Below, piece after piece: positions 46,550-55,101 of a DNA stretch of 64,000 bases. Under the pieces are notes generated by a model. It did not search any database and had not been told where the DNA came from. It saw nothing but the letters and a program-made list of their open reading frames with translations. This DNA comes from AP-15 sp963785565 (GTDB taxonomy: Bacteria > Pseudomonadota > Alphaproteobacteria > ATCC43930 > CGMCC-115725). The translations under genes were made by a program, and so were the position numbers. How positions within the stretch are numbered: the first letter of the stretch is position 1; each line of letters starts with the position of its first letter. The DNA is taken from the NCBI GenBank assembly GCA_963785565.1, contig CAWAVV010000013.1, forward strand, positions 372,001 to 436,000. Direction: 5' to 3'.

Positions 46550-48498
46550 CCGACGCCCTGACTCAGCGCGTGTCCGCTACCCTACCCAAGCTGCTGCGCC
46601 GCAACGTCGCGACGATGGCCGGCCGGCCGGCGATCCGCGAAAAGAGCCGTGGCATCTGGCAGACCTACAGTTGGGCCGAATACCAGCGTCAGGTGCACGA
46701 TTTCGCTCTCGGCTTGGCGGCGCATGGCTTTCGCCGCGGCGACAAGCTGGCGGTGATCGGCGACAACCGCCCGCGGCTCTATTGGGCTCAGCTCGCCGCG
46801 CAATGCCTGGGCGGCATCGCGGTGCCGATGTACCAGGATGCGATCGCCACCGAGATGGCCTATGTGCTGAGCCATGCCGAGATCAGGGTGGTCGTCGCCG
46901 AGGACCAAGAACAGGTCGACAAGATCCTGTCCTTGAAGGCGCGCCTGCCGAACCTCGATCTCGTCGTCTACGACGATCCGCGCGGCATGCGGCACTATCC
47001 GACGCCAGCGCTTGAACCGTTCGAGCGGGTTCAGGCGGCCGGCCGCGAGTTTGGTCTATCGCATCCGGGTTATGTCGACGGCGAGATCGACCAAGGCGCC
47101 GCCGAGGATGTGGCGCTGTTGACCTACACCTCGGGCACCACCGGCCACCCCAAGGGGGTGATGCTGTCGCACCTCAATCTGTTGGCCGCGGCCGAGGGTT
47201 TTGTCGCTGCCGAGGATATCCGTCCGACGGACAATATCCTGTCCTATCTGCCGATGGCGTGGATCGGTAAGTCGTTGTTCTCTCTGGTCTTGACCTTGCT
47301 CGTCGGATTTACCTGCAATTGCCCGGAGCGCCCGGACACGGTGCAGCGCGACCTGCGCGAACTCGGCCCGACCGTGGCGCTGGCGCCGCCGCGCATCTGG
47401 GAGAACGTGCTGACCCAGCTGCGGGTGCGGGCGTCGGACGCGTCACGAATGAAGCGCCGAACATTCGAGTTGTTTCGCGGCCTCGCCGAACGGGTCGAGG
47501 TCGCCCGCGGCGCCGGGCAAAAGCCGTCGTTGCCGCAGCGTCTCGGCTTGGCGCTCGGTGAAATTCTCGTTTACGGCCCGGTGCGCGACCAACTCGGCTT
47601 GCGCCGCGCCCGCTGGGCTTATACCGGCGGCGCTCCGCTCGGCCCCGATACCTATCGCTTCTTCCGTTCGTTCGGGATCAACCTGAAGCAGGTCTGGGGC
47701 TCGACCGAGCTGGCCGGGCTGGCGGCGCTACAGCGCGACGGGGAAGCTGATCCCGACACCGTGGGCCCGGCGATACCCGGCACCGAAGTTCGGATCGCCG
47801 AAAATGGCGAGGTGCTGGTCCGTTCGGGCGCTGTATTTCAGGGCTATTACAAGCAGCCCGAGGCGACTGGCGCCGCGGTCAGTGCCGAGGGCTGGTTCCG
47901 CACCGGCGATTGCGGATTTATCGACGCGCGCGGCCACCTGGTTGTCGTCGATCGCGCCCGGGATGTCGGCAAGCTCGCCGACGGCACTCCCTTTGCCCCG
48001 CAATTCGTCGAGAACAAGCTGAAATTCAGCCCCTACATTGCCGAGGCGGTGGCCTTTGGCGATCGCCGGCCGTTCGTCGCGGCGATGATCGCGATCGATC
48101 TCGGCACCGTCGGCAATTGGGCCGAGCGCCACAGCCTCGCCTATACCTCGTTCCAGGATTTGAGCGCCAAGCCCGAAGTGCGCCGGCTGATCGGCGAGGA
48201 GATCGCCCGCTGCAACGCCGGCCTGCCCAAAGCCGCGCGGATCCGCCGTTTTCTGCTGCTCAATAAGGAGTTCGATGCCGACGACAGCGAGATCACCCGC
48301 ACCCGCAAGGTCCGCCGCCGCTTCATCGCCGAAAAATACACGGCGGTGGTCGAGGCCTTTTACGGCAACGGCGACGCGGTCGAGCTGACCACCGAGATCA
48401 CCTATGAGGACGGGCGCAAGGGCCGGCTCGACGCCCGGATGGCAATCGACACCGTCGCCGGCGCGGCCGAGCCCGCGCGCGAGCCCGCCTTCGCCTGA
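46546..48498 (+). CDS. AMP-dependent (long-chain) acyl-CoA synthetase
   Basis: 650 residues. P-loop LLTYTSGTTGHPKGVMLSH, VWGSTELAGLAALQRDGEAD, GWFRTGDCGFIDARGHLVVVDRARDV and the late catalytic Lys region ITRTRKVRRRFI. Activates a carboxylic acid to its CoA thioester using ATP. Start codon overlaps the ABC ATPase stop (ATGA) and the gene is embedded in the importer operon, so it probably traps the imported acid as a CoA ester. Substrate class (fatty, aromatic) not determined. Confidence 0.93.
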   Translation: MTDALTQRVSATLPKLLRRNVATMAGRPAIREKSRGIWQTYSWAEYQRQVHDFALGLAAHGFRRGDKLAVIGDNRPRLYWAQLAAQCLGGIAVPMYQDAIATEMAYVLSHAEIRVVVAEDQEQVDKILSLKARLPNLDLVVYDDPRGMRHYPTPALEPFERVQAAGREFGLSHPGYVDGEIDQGAAEDVALLTYTSGTTGHPKGVMLSHLNLLAAAEGFVAAEDIRPTDNILSYLPMAWIGKSLFSLVLTLLVGFTCNCPERPDTVQRDLRELGPTVALAPPRIWENVLTQLRVRASDASRMKRRTFELFRGLAERVEVARGAGQKPSLPQRLGLALGEILVYGPVRDQLGLRRARWAYTGGAPLGPDTYRFFRSFGINLKQVWGSTELAGLAALQRDGEADPDTVGPAIPGTEVRIAENGEVLVRSGAVFQGYYKQPEATGAAVSAEGWFRTGDCGFIDARGHLVVVDRARDVGKLADGTPFAPQFVENKLKFSPYIAEAVAFGDRRPFVAAMIAIDLGTVGNWAERHSLAYTSFQDLSAKPEVRRLIGEEIARCNAGLPKAARIRRFLLLNKEFDADDSEITRTRKVRRRFIAEKYTAVVEAFYGNGDAVELTTEITYEDGRKGRLDARMAIDTVAGAAEPAREPAFA

Positions 48499-48506
48499 GT
48501 TAGACG

Positions 48507-49406
48507 ATGGCCGGGATCGATTGGCAGTTCACCCTGGCCCTGCTGCTCAACGGGGTGATGATCGGGCTGATGTACGCGCTGATCGCGCTCGGCTTCGTGC
48601 TGATCTACAAGGCGACCGACGCGATCAACTTCGCCCAGGGCGAATTTGTCATGTTCGCCGCTTTTATCGCCGCCGGCGCGGCCGGTCTCGTCGGCCTGCC
48701 GTTCTGGGTTTCGGCATTGCTCGCGGTTGCCGGCATGGTGGTGCTGGGCTTCGGGATTGAGCGCGTCGTGTTGCGGCCCTTGATTGGTCGACCGATCATT
48801 TCGGTGATCATGGCGACGATCGGATTGGCCGCCGTCCTCAGAGGCTTCGCCACCCTGGCGTTCGGCGCCGGCACGCGGGCGATCGCGATGCCGATCAGCG
48901 ACTCACCTATCTCGCTGGGACCGGTCACCGTGCCGCCGGTGCAAGTCGTCGGCGCCGGGGTCAGCCTGGTCTTTCTCGCCGGCTTCAGCTGGTTCTTTCT
49001 GAAGAGCCGAGTGGGGGTGGCGATGCGCGCGGTCGCCGACAGCCAGCAGGTGGCGATGGCGATGGGGATCAACGTCCAGCGCTATTTTGCGCTCGCATGG
49101 GCGATGGCAGGAGTTGTTTCGGCATTGGGCGGGATCGTGTGGGGCGCAATGCTCGGCGTCGATAACCAGCTGGCGCTGGTCGGCCTCAAGGTGTTTCCGG
49201 TGGTGATCCTGGGCGGCCTCGATTCGATCATCGGCGCGGTCGTCGGCGGGCTGATCGTCGGCATCGTCGAGAACTTGGCGGCCGGCTATCTCGACCCCTA
49301 TGTCGGGGGCGGCACTAAGGATTTCGTGCCCTATGTCCTGATGATCGCGGTGCTGATGATCCGCCCCGAAGGCATCTTCGGCCGGCGGCGGATCGAGCGG
49401 GTCTGA
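48507..49406 (+). CDS. branched-chain amino acid type ABC permease (LivH-like)
   Basis: 299 residues, about eight membrane helices. The start FTLALLLNGVMIGLMYALIALGFVLIYKATDAINFAQGEF is diagnostic for LivH permeases; GMDSIIGA-type loop appears as GGLDSIIGAVVGGLIVGIVE. Forms the inner-membrane channel with the LivM-like protein that starts 3 bp after its stop. Confidence 0.94.
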   Translation: MAGIDWQFTLALLLNGVMIGLMYALIALGFVLIYKATDAINFAQGEFVMFAAFIAAGAAGLVGLPFWVSALLAVAGMVVLGFGIERVVLRPLIGRPIISVIMATIGLAAVLRGFATLAFGAGTRAIAMPISDSPISLGPVTVPPVQVVGAGVSLVFLAGFSWFFLKSRVGVAMRAVADSQQVAMAMGINVQRYFALAWAMAGVVSALGGIVWGAMLGVDNQLALVGLKVFPVVILGGLDSIIGAVVGGLIVGIVENLAAGYLDPYVGGGTKDFVPYVLMIAVLMIRPEGIFGRRRIERV

Positions 49407-49408
49407 CG

Positions 49409-50476
49409 ATGTTCCACCGCGAAGCCGGCGTGTTCAAGACCAGCTACGCTGCCGACATGGCGCTCTACCCGCTGCCGATCGCGCAGTGGAGCGTGGCGGC
49501 GCTGGCGGCGTTGTTCATCGTGATCGTGCCGCTGACCTTCAGCGAATACTACGTCTCGGTGCTCAATCTGATCCTGATCGCTATCGTCGGTGCGCTCGGC
49601 CTCAACATCCTGGTTGGGTATACCGGGCAGGTGTCGATCGGCCACGGGGCGTTTATGTCGGTTGGCGCCTACACCGCAGCCAATTTGATCACGCGTCTCG
49701 GCATGCCGTTTTGGGTCGCGATCCCGGCGGGCGGGCTGATGGCCGCGCTGATTGGTTTGATCGTCGGCATCCCGTCCTTGCGCATCAAGGGGATCTATCT
49801 GGCGATAGCCACTTTGGCGGCGCAGCTGATCATCGAATGGTCGATCAATCACATCCAATGGATCTCGGGGGGCGTGCAGGCATCGATCGAGATCCCGCGC
49901 CCGTCCGTCTTCGGTATTGTCCTCAAGCACGAAGTCCAAATTTACCTGTTTCTGATGTTTTTCGTGGTTTTGGCACTCGTCGCCACCCTCAACCTGGTGC
50001 GCAGCCGCGTCGGCCGCGCCTTTATCGCCATTCGCGACCAGGACATCGCCGCCGAGATCATCGGCATCAACATCTTTCGCTATAAGCTCTACGCGTTCGC
50101 GATCTCCTCATTCTATGCCGGAGTGGGCGGTGTGCTCGAAAGCTACTATCTCGGGATCGCCAATTACGAGCAGTTCCAGATCGATGTCTCGATCGATTAT
50201 TTGGCGATGGTGATTATCGGCGGTCTCGGCTCGGTGATGGGCTCAGTCCTGGGCGCTATCTTCGTAACCTTGTTGCCGATCGCAACCCGCTGGTTTCTCA
50301 ACTCGTTCGGCGGCATCTTCTTCTCGAATGCGGACCTGCTCAACGTGGTCCCCAATCTACGGCTCGTGATCTTCGGCGCGCTGATCATCTTTTTTCTGGT
50401 GGTCGAGCCTGAGGGGCTGAACCGGTTGTGGCGCAACATCCGCAGTTACTTCCGTGTTTGGCCATTTTCCTATTAA
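49409..50476 (+). CDS. branched-chain amino acid type ABC permease (LivM-like)
   Basis: 355 residues, about nine membrane helices: NLILIAIVGALGLNILVGYTGQVSIGHGAFMSVGAYTAA is the LivM signature, IRDQDIAAEIIGINIFRYKLYAFAISSFYAGVGG the coupling-loop region contacting the ATPases, and VIIGGLGSVMGSVLGA follows. Partner of the LivH-like protein. Confidence 0.94.
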   Translation: MFHREAGVFKTSYAADMALYPLPIAQWSVAALAALFIVIVPLTFSEYYVSVLNLILIAIVGALGLNILVGYTGQVSIGHGAFMSVGAYTAANLITRLGMPFWVAIPAGGLMAALIGLIVGIPSLRIKGIYLAIATLAAQLIIEWSINHIQWISGGVQASIEIPRPSVFGIVLKHEVQIYLFLMFFVVLALVATLNLVRSRVGRAFIAIRDQDIAAEIIGINIFRYKLYAFAISSFYAGVGGVLESYYLGIANYEQFQIDVSIDYLAMVIIGGLGSVMGSVLGAIFVTLLPIATRWFLNSFGGIFFSNADLLNVVPNLRLVIFGALIIFFLVVEPEGLNRLWRNIRSYFRVWPFSY

Positions 50477-50504
50477 CTTGGTGAAGGCAGTGGGAGGAGC
50501 GACG

Positions 50505-51749
50505 ATGAGAATCCTACCGAGGGGTACATGGACGATCGCTGCAGGCGTTGCAACCGGGCTGGCGCTCGCCGCGTCAGCTGTGGCGCAGCCCAAGGAGATC
50601 GTGATTGGCGACCAGTGTGACCGCACCGGCCCGACCCAGATCGTCGGGACCGTGCTGTGTCCGGCACAGCAGGACTATTACAAGCTGATCAATGCCGAAG
50701 GCGGGGTCGATGGCTGGACGATCCGCGGCGACGAGATCGACAACTCGTACAAGGTCCCCCAGGGGATCGAAGCCTACGAGCGGCAAAAGCAGATGGGCGT
50801 GGTGATGATGACGCTCTACGGCACGCCGCAGACGGTAGCGCTGAACCAGCGGCTCGAGCAGGACAAGATGCCGACGACCTCGCCCGGCTTCGGTATCTCG
50901 GCCGCGGCCGACGGGACCCGCTATCCCTATCTGTTTCCGGTCGCCGCGACCTATTGGTCGCAGGGCGCGGGCGCGGTCAAATTCGCCAAGGATCAACTTG
51001 GCGGCAGCCTCAAAGGCAAAAAGATCGCCTATGTCTATTACGACAACCCGGCCGGCAAGGAACCGCTGCCAATCATCGACGCCCTGCAGAAGAAGGAAGG
51101 GTTTGAGCTGAGAACCTTTGCCGTTCCGCCGCCAGGGGTCGAGATGGGAGCGCAGATTCTCGACATCACCCAGCGCTATCATCCAGACTTCATCATCATG
51201 CATCTGTTCGGCCGCTCACCCTCGGTCGCAATCAAGGGACTGAAGGGCGCCGGCTACCCGCTATCGAAGGTTCTGGGTTTGGTTTGGGCCTCGGCCGAGG
51301 CCGACATCCTGGCGGCCGGCGGCTGGGGCGTCGCCGAAGGCTACAACACTCTGCAGTTCGCCGGCGCCGGCGACAACTATCCGGTGCGGCAGCAAATCAA
51401 GGATATGTATAAGAAGGAAGGAAAGGCGCCGCCGAAGGAGATGGATAATACGGTCATCTACAACCGCGGCCTGTTGCAGGCGGCCGTTCAGGTCCAGGCG
51501 ATCAAGAACGCGCTGAAGATCAGCGGCGGCGAGAAGCCGACCGGCCCGCAGATCAAGGAAGGCCTCGAACAAATCCACGACTTCACGCTAGGCGGTCTTG
51601 TCCCGCCGTTGCAGATCACCCCGACCGATCACGAGGGCGGTGGTTGGGTTCAGGTCTTCCGGGTTCATGACGGCAAGTTCGTCAAGGAGACCGGCTGGTT
51701 CCGTGCCTATCGCGACGTTGTCGAAAATACGGTCAAGGCCTCCGATTAG
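50505..51749 (+). CDS. ABC transporter periplasmic substrate-binding protein (HAAT family)
   Basis: 414 residues with a signal peptide (residues 1-27, cleavage near AVAQ/PKE). The mature protein has the type I periplasmic binding fold: EIVIGDQCDRTGPTQIVG, YYKLINAEGGVDGWTI, KQMGVVMMTLYGTP, KIAYVYYDNPAGKEP. Such HAAT binding proteins take many ligands besides branched-chain amino acids; the acyl-CoA synthetase in the operon suggests a carboxylate. GGGAGGAG precedes the ATG at 50505. Confidence 0.93.
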   Translation: MRILPRGTWTIAAGVATGLALAASAVAQPKEIVIGDQCDRTGPTQIVGTVLCPAQQDYYKLINAEGGVDGWTIRGDEIDNSYKVPQGIEAYERQKQMGVVMMTLYGTPQTVALNQRLEQDKMPTTSPGFGISAAADGTRYPYLFPVAATYWSQGAGAVKFAKDQLGGSLKGKKIAYVYYDNPAGKEPLPIIDALQKKEGFELRTFAVPPPGVEMGAQILDITQRYHPDFIIMHLFGRSPSVAIKGLKGAGYPLSKVLGLVWASAEADILAAGGWGVAEGYNTLQFAGAGDNYPVRQQIKDMYKKEGKAPPKEMDNTVIYNRGLLQAAVQVQAIKNALKISGGEKPTGPQIKEGLEQIHDFTLGGLVPPLQITPTDHEGGGWVQVFRVHDGKFVKETGWFRAYRDVVENTVKASD

Positions 51750-51791
51750 ACGGGGGCACGAACCACCCGGATCCCGCCGCGCGGTTGCCCG

Positions 51792-52586
51792 ATGCTGGCG
51801 CTCAACAACATCGAGGTCGTCTATGACGGCGTGATCCTGGTGCTGAAAGGCGTTTCGCTGAGTGCCGAGGAGGGACGCATTACCACCCTCCTCGGCGCCA
51901 ATGGCGCCGGCAAGACGACGACATTGAAGGCGATATCCGGCCTATTGCGCAGCGAGCGCGGCGAGGTCACCAAGGGCACGGTCGAACTCGACGGGCAGCG
52001 GCTCGACCGGCTGCCGGCGCACGACGTCGTCAAGCGCGGCGTCACCCAGGTATTCGAGGGCAGGCGGGTGTTCGAGAATTTGACGGTCGAAGAAAACCTC
52101 ATCGCCGGCGCCCATACGCGCAGGGATTTTGTCCGCGCCCGCGAAAGCATCGACGGCATCTTCGACACCTTCCCGGCCCTCAGGGAGCGGCGCCACCAGC
52201 CCTCGGGCTACCTGTCGGGCGGCGAGCAACAGATGCTGGTGATCGGCCGCGCCTTGATGAGCGATCCCAAGGTGATGCTGCTGGACGAACCCTCGCTCGG
52301 CCTGGCGCCGATGCTTGTCGCCGAGATCTTCGGCATCATCCGCCGCCTGCGCGAGGAGCGCGGGCTGACCGTGCTGCTGGTCGAGCAGAATGCGGCACTG
52401 GCGCTCGACATCGCCGATCACGGCTATGTCATGGAAAATGGCCGCATCGTGCTCGAAGGTCCGGCCGAGGCCTTGCGCCAGAACTCGGATATCAAGGAAT
52501 TCTATCTCGGCCTCAACGAGGCTGGCGTCCGCAAATCCTACCGCGACCTCAAACACTACAAGCGCCGCAAACGCTGGCTGTCGTGA
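51792..52586 (+). CDS. Liv/HAAT-type ABC transporter ATP-binding protein (LivF-like)
   Basis: 264 residues: Walker A GANGAGKTTTLKAISGLL, TQVFEGRRVFENLTVEENL, signature LSGGEQQMLVIGRALM, Walker B VMLLDEPSLGLAPM and VLLVEQNAALALDIA. The C-terminal extension (FYLGLNEAGVRKSYRDLKHYKRRKRW) is longer than in LivF proper and typical of the family linked to acyl-CoA ligases. Second ATPase of the importer. Confidence 0.94.
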   Translation: MLALNNIEVVYDGVILVLKGVSLSAEEGRITTLLGANGAGKTTTLKAISGLLRSERGEVTKGTVELDGQRLDRLPAHDVVKRGVTQVFEGRRVFENLTVEENLIAGAHTRRDFVRARESIDGIFDTFPALRERRHQPSGYLSGGEQQMLVIGRALMSDPKVMLLDEPSLGLAPMLVAEIFGIIRRLREERGLTVLLVEQNAALALDIADHGYVMENGRIVLEGPAEALRQNSDIKEFYLGLNEAGVRKSYRDLKHYKRRKRWLS

Positions 52587-52656
52587 CGGGGCCGGGCCGC
52601 TGGAGCCAAAGCGCCATCGCTGGAGGTTTGCTTGCCGCTACGCGGTCTCGGACGGT

Positions 52657-52860
52657 GTGCCGCGGCGGTCGCTCTGGGTGGCCCTGATCGTCGGCACAAT
52701 CCTCAATCTGATCAACCAGGGGGACCGATTGTTTTCGGGTCAGTCCCTTGATTTCATCAAACTGGCCTTGACCTATCTCGTGCCGTATTTCGTCAGTACA
52801 TATGGCGCCGTCTCGTTTCGGCTATATGCAGAGCGCGGCGATGCCACCGATCCGAGCTGA
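52657..52860 (+). CDS. small two-helix membrane protein, NrtS-like
   Basis: 67 residues from a GTG at 52657 (the true start may be upstream, where no good start codon is seen): RRSLWVALIVGTILNLINQGD, then LTYLVPYFVSTYGAVSF. Two membrane helices with a polar turn carrying NQGD match small proteins annotated as nitrate/nitrite transporter NrtS. In this place the role is unclear; it may be a transporter accessory. Confidence 0.65.
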   Translation: MPRRSLWVALIVGTILNLINQGDRLFSGQSLDFIKLALTYLVPYFVSTYGAVSFRLYAERGDATDPS

Positions 52861-52876
52861 GCGCAGGAGATACAGC

Positions 52877-53881
52877 ATGGCAACACTTCCGCGGATCGCG
52901 GTGATCGGCACCGGCGGCACGATCTCCTCGCTCGGCGCGTCGAGCCTCGATGTGCTCGACTATCCCGATTTCGGGCAGAAGCTGACCGCCGAGGCGCTGA
53001 TTAAACGGTTTCCGGAGACCCAACTCGTCGCCGACCCGATAACGGTGACCTTTCGCCAGGTCGGCAGCACTGAGATCGGTCCCAAGGAGTGGCTCGAACT
53101 GCGGGCGCTGATCCACCGCACCGCGCTTGACGATCCCGCCATCGTGGGGTTCGTGATCCCGCACGGCACCGCGACCCTGGAGGAGACCGGCTTTTTCCTC
53201 AACCTGACCCTCGCCGTCAGTCAGCCGGTAGTGATGGTTGGTGCGCAGCGGCCGGCAAGCGCGCTGGGGACTGACGCCGGCATGAACCTTGTCAACGCGC
53301 TGCGGGTCGCCGGCTCGCCCGAATCACGCGGGAAGGGGGTGGTGGCTGTTCTGAACGACGAGATCCACGCCGTACGCGACGTTGTCAAGACCTCGACCTA
53401 CCGGGTGCAAACCTTCCGCTCGCTCGATTTCGGCGCGCTCGGCCATGTCGATGGCGATGGCGTGCACTTTTACCGCTCGCCATTGCGCGCCCACATGCCC
53501 GACACCGCGTTCTCCGGCCTCGATCTCGCCGCGCCGTTGCCGCGGGTCGACATCGTCTATTCCTATGCCGGCGCCGACGGCGCGCTGGTCGATGCGGCGG
53601 CCGCTGCCGGGGCGCGCGGCATCGTTTCGGCCGGTTTTGCGCCGGGCAGTCCCACGCCCGAGCAGCGCGCTGCGTTCGAACGCGCCGCCAAGGCCGGAAT
53701 TGTCATCGTCCAATGCAGCCGTGCTTTCAGCGGCCGGGTAGCCCCGCGCCGCCGGCTGCGCGAGAGCGGGATCGTCGCCGGCGAAGACTTCAGCCCGCAA
53801 AAGGCCCGCATCCTGCTGATGCTGGCGTTGTCGACCACCAGCGACTTCGCCGCGATCCAACGGGCATTCCAGGCCTACTGA
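52877..53881 (+). CDS. asparaginase-family protein with altered substrate motif
   Basis: 334 residues of the L-asparaginase (AnsA/AnsB) fold. First catalytic Thr in GTGGTISS; second in HGTATLEET, where the family norm is HGTDT, so the Asp that holds the substrate amino group is Ala. The Lys of VRDVVKTST is kept, as is VMVGAQRP. So the nucleophiles are present but the substrate is probably not L-asparagine itself. AGGAGA precedes ATG 52877. Last gene of the importer operon. Confidence 0.9.
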   Translation: MATLPRIAVIGTGGTISSLGASSLDVLDYPDFGQKLTAEALIKRFPETQLVADPITVTFRQVGSTEIGPKEWLELRALIHRTALDDPAIVGFVIPHGTATLEETGFFLNLTLAVSQPVVMVGAQRPASALGTDAGMNLVNALRVAGSPESRGKGVVAVLNDEIHAVRDVVKTSTYRVQTFRSLDFGALGHVDGDGVHFYRSPLRAHMPDTAFSGLDLAAPLPRVDIVYSYAGADGALVDAAAAAGARGIVSAGFAPGSPTPEQRAAFERAAKAGIVIVQCSRAFSGRVAPRRRLRESGIVAGEDFSPQKARILLMLALSTTSDFAAIQRAFQAY

Positions 53882-53900
53882 TCAATCGCCCCAGGTGCGG

Positions 53901-54356
53901 TCAGTCTTCGTTCTGCGGGACGAGCCCGCTATTGACGAGCACGCGCAACAATCCGCGCAATTCGGCCGAGCGTTCGGGGCCGAACCCGGCCTCAAAGCTC
54001 CGCTGCGCCGAAACCCAAGCTTCGCGGGTTTCATTGAAACGCTGGTCGCCGGCGGCAGTCAGGCGCAACTCCTTGACGCGCCGGTCGGTTCGGCCGGGCA
54101 TGATCGTGATCAGCCCGTCACGTTCGAGCGGCCGGATGTTGCGGCCGAGGGTCGTGCGGTCGATCACTAGCTCGGCGGCCAGTTCGTTGATCGCCATCGG
54201 CCCGCGGCGCTTAAGCTTAGCGAGAATGCCGTATTGGCCGGTACGCAACCCGGAAGGGGCCAGGTGACGATCGTAGAGCTGGGTCACATAGCGCGCCGCC
54301 TGACGCACCGCGAGACAGTTGCAATCGGAGAGGTTCGGCTGACCTACGGCAGACAC
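53901..54356 (-). CDS. MarR-family transcriptional regulator
   Basis: About 151 residues with a central winged helix: LRTGQYGILAKLKRRGPMAINELAAELVIDRTTLGRNIRPLERDGLI, then the wing MPGRTDRRVKELRLTAAG. Binds DNA as a dimer and is usually relieved by a small aromatic ligand. GTG 54356 is the likely start (TTG at 54368 possible). Convergent with the asparaginase gene and divergent from the gene at 54531; it could regulate either neighbour. Confidence 0.9.
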   Translation of the reverse strand: MSAVGQPNLSDCNCLAVRQAARYVTQLYDRHLAPSGLRTGQYGILAKLKRRGPMAINELAAELVIDRTTLGRNIRPLERDGLITIMPGRTDRRVKELRLTAAGDQRFNETREAWVSAQRSFEAGFGPERSAELRGLLRVLVNSGLVPQNED

Positions 54357-54530
54357 GGGATCTCCCAAAAGGCAGAGAGCATAGATTTCGGACCATATGC
54401 GCCTTTGTCAATCGGCGATCGCCGGGAAATGGGCACCGACCTTCCTGGTCATCGCGCGGTTGAGCTGGAGCAATCCACCAGCGCAGACATCTGTGATAGA
54501 AACGCAGGATGATCTGGATGGAGGGTAATT

Positions 54531-55004
54531 ATGGCGTCTGAAGATCGCAGCACGTTGCAGCCGAGCGCGGCCGGCGCCTTTTCCGCCGCCGAGCTGCGGC
54601 GACGGATGGCGGAGCGGGAGGCGGCCAAGGCGGCCGAAGAACTGCGCCGGATGCAGGCCCAGGAAGAACAGCAAAAGGCGGTGATGGCGGAGTTTTACAA
54701 ACCGCCCGAGCGGACCGCTCAACAATTGCTGCAGCTTGTGATGCAGCTCGTCAGCAGGGCAGCCGAGAACGGTCACAGCGAAGTCCAAGTCTACCGTTTT
54801 CCCAACACGATGTGCACCGATCGCGGTCGTAGGATCAACAATTCGGAGGCCGATTGGGAACAGACTTTGGAAGGCCGGCCCAAGCTTGGCCATGAATTCT
54901 GGCGCGAACATTTGCAGCCGCTCGGCTTTGGGCTCAAGGCCGAGGTGCTCGAATACCCGGGAGGGATGCCCGGGGACATCGGCTTCTTCCTGACCTGGAA
55001 GTAG
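54531..55004 (+). CDS. conserved hypothetical protein with N-terminal coiled coil
   Basis: 157 residues, soluble. Residues 18-50 form a highly charged coiled coil (ELRRRMAEREAAKAAEELRRMQAQEEQQ). The C-terminal part (VQVYRFPNTMCTDRGRRINN, then LKAEVLEYPGGMPGDIGFFLTW) is a compact domain I have seen annotated only as hypothetical in alphaproteobacteria. GGAGGG precedes the ATG. Divergent from the marR gene. Confidence 0.75.
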   Translation: MASEDRSTLQPSAAGAFSAAELRRRMAEREAAKAAEELRRMQAQEEQQKAVMAEFYKPPERTAQQLLQLVMQLVSRAAENGHSEVQVYRFPNTMCTDRGRRINNSEADWEQTLEGRPKLGHEFWREHLQPLGFGLKAEVLEYPGGMPGDIGFFLTWK

Positions 55005-55101
55005 GCAGTTGTTGTTTCGGTGCCTTTAGCAAGCAAAGACCGATGTTAACCCTCGGAGCCGACGGCACGGTCGTCCGTTTGGGCTCGTAAACGCCCCCTT
55101 C

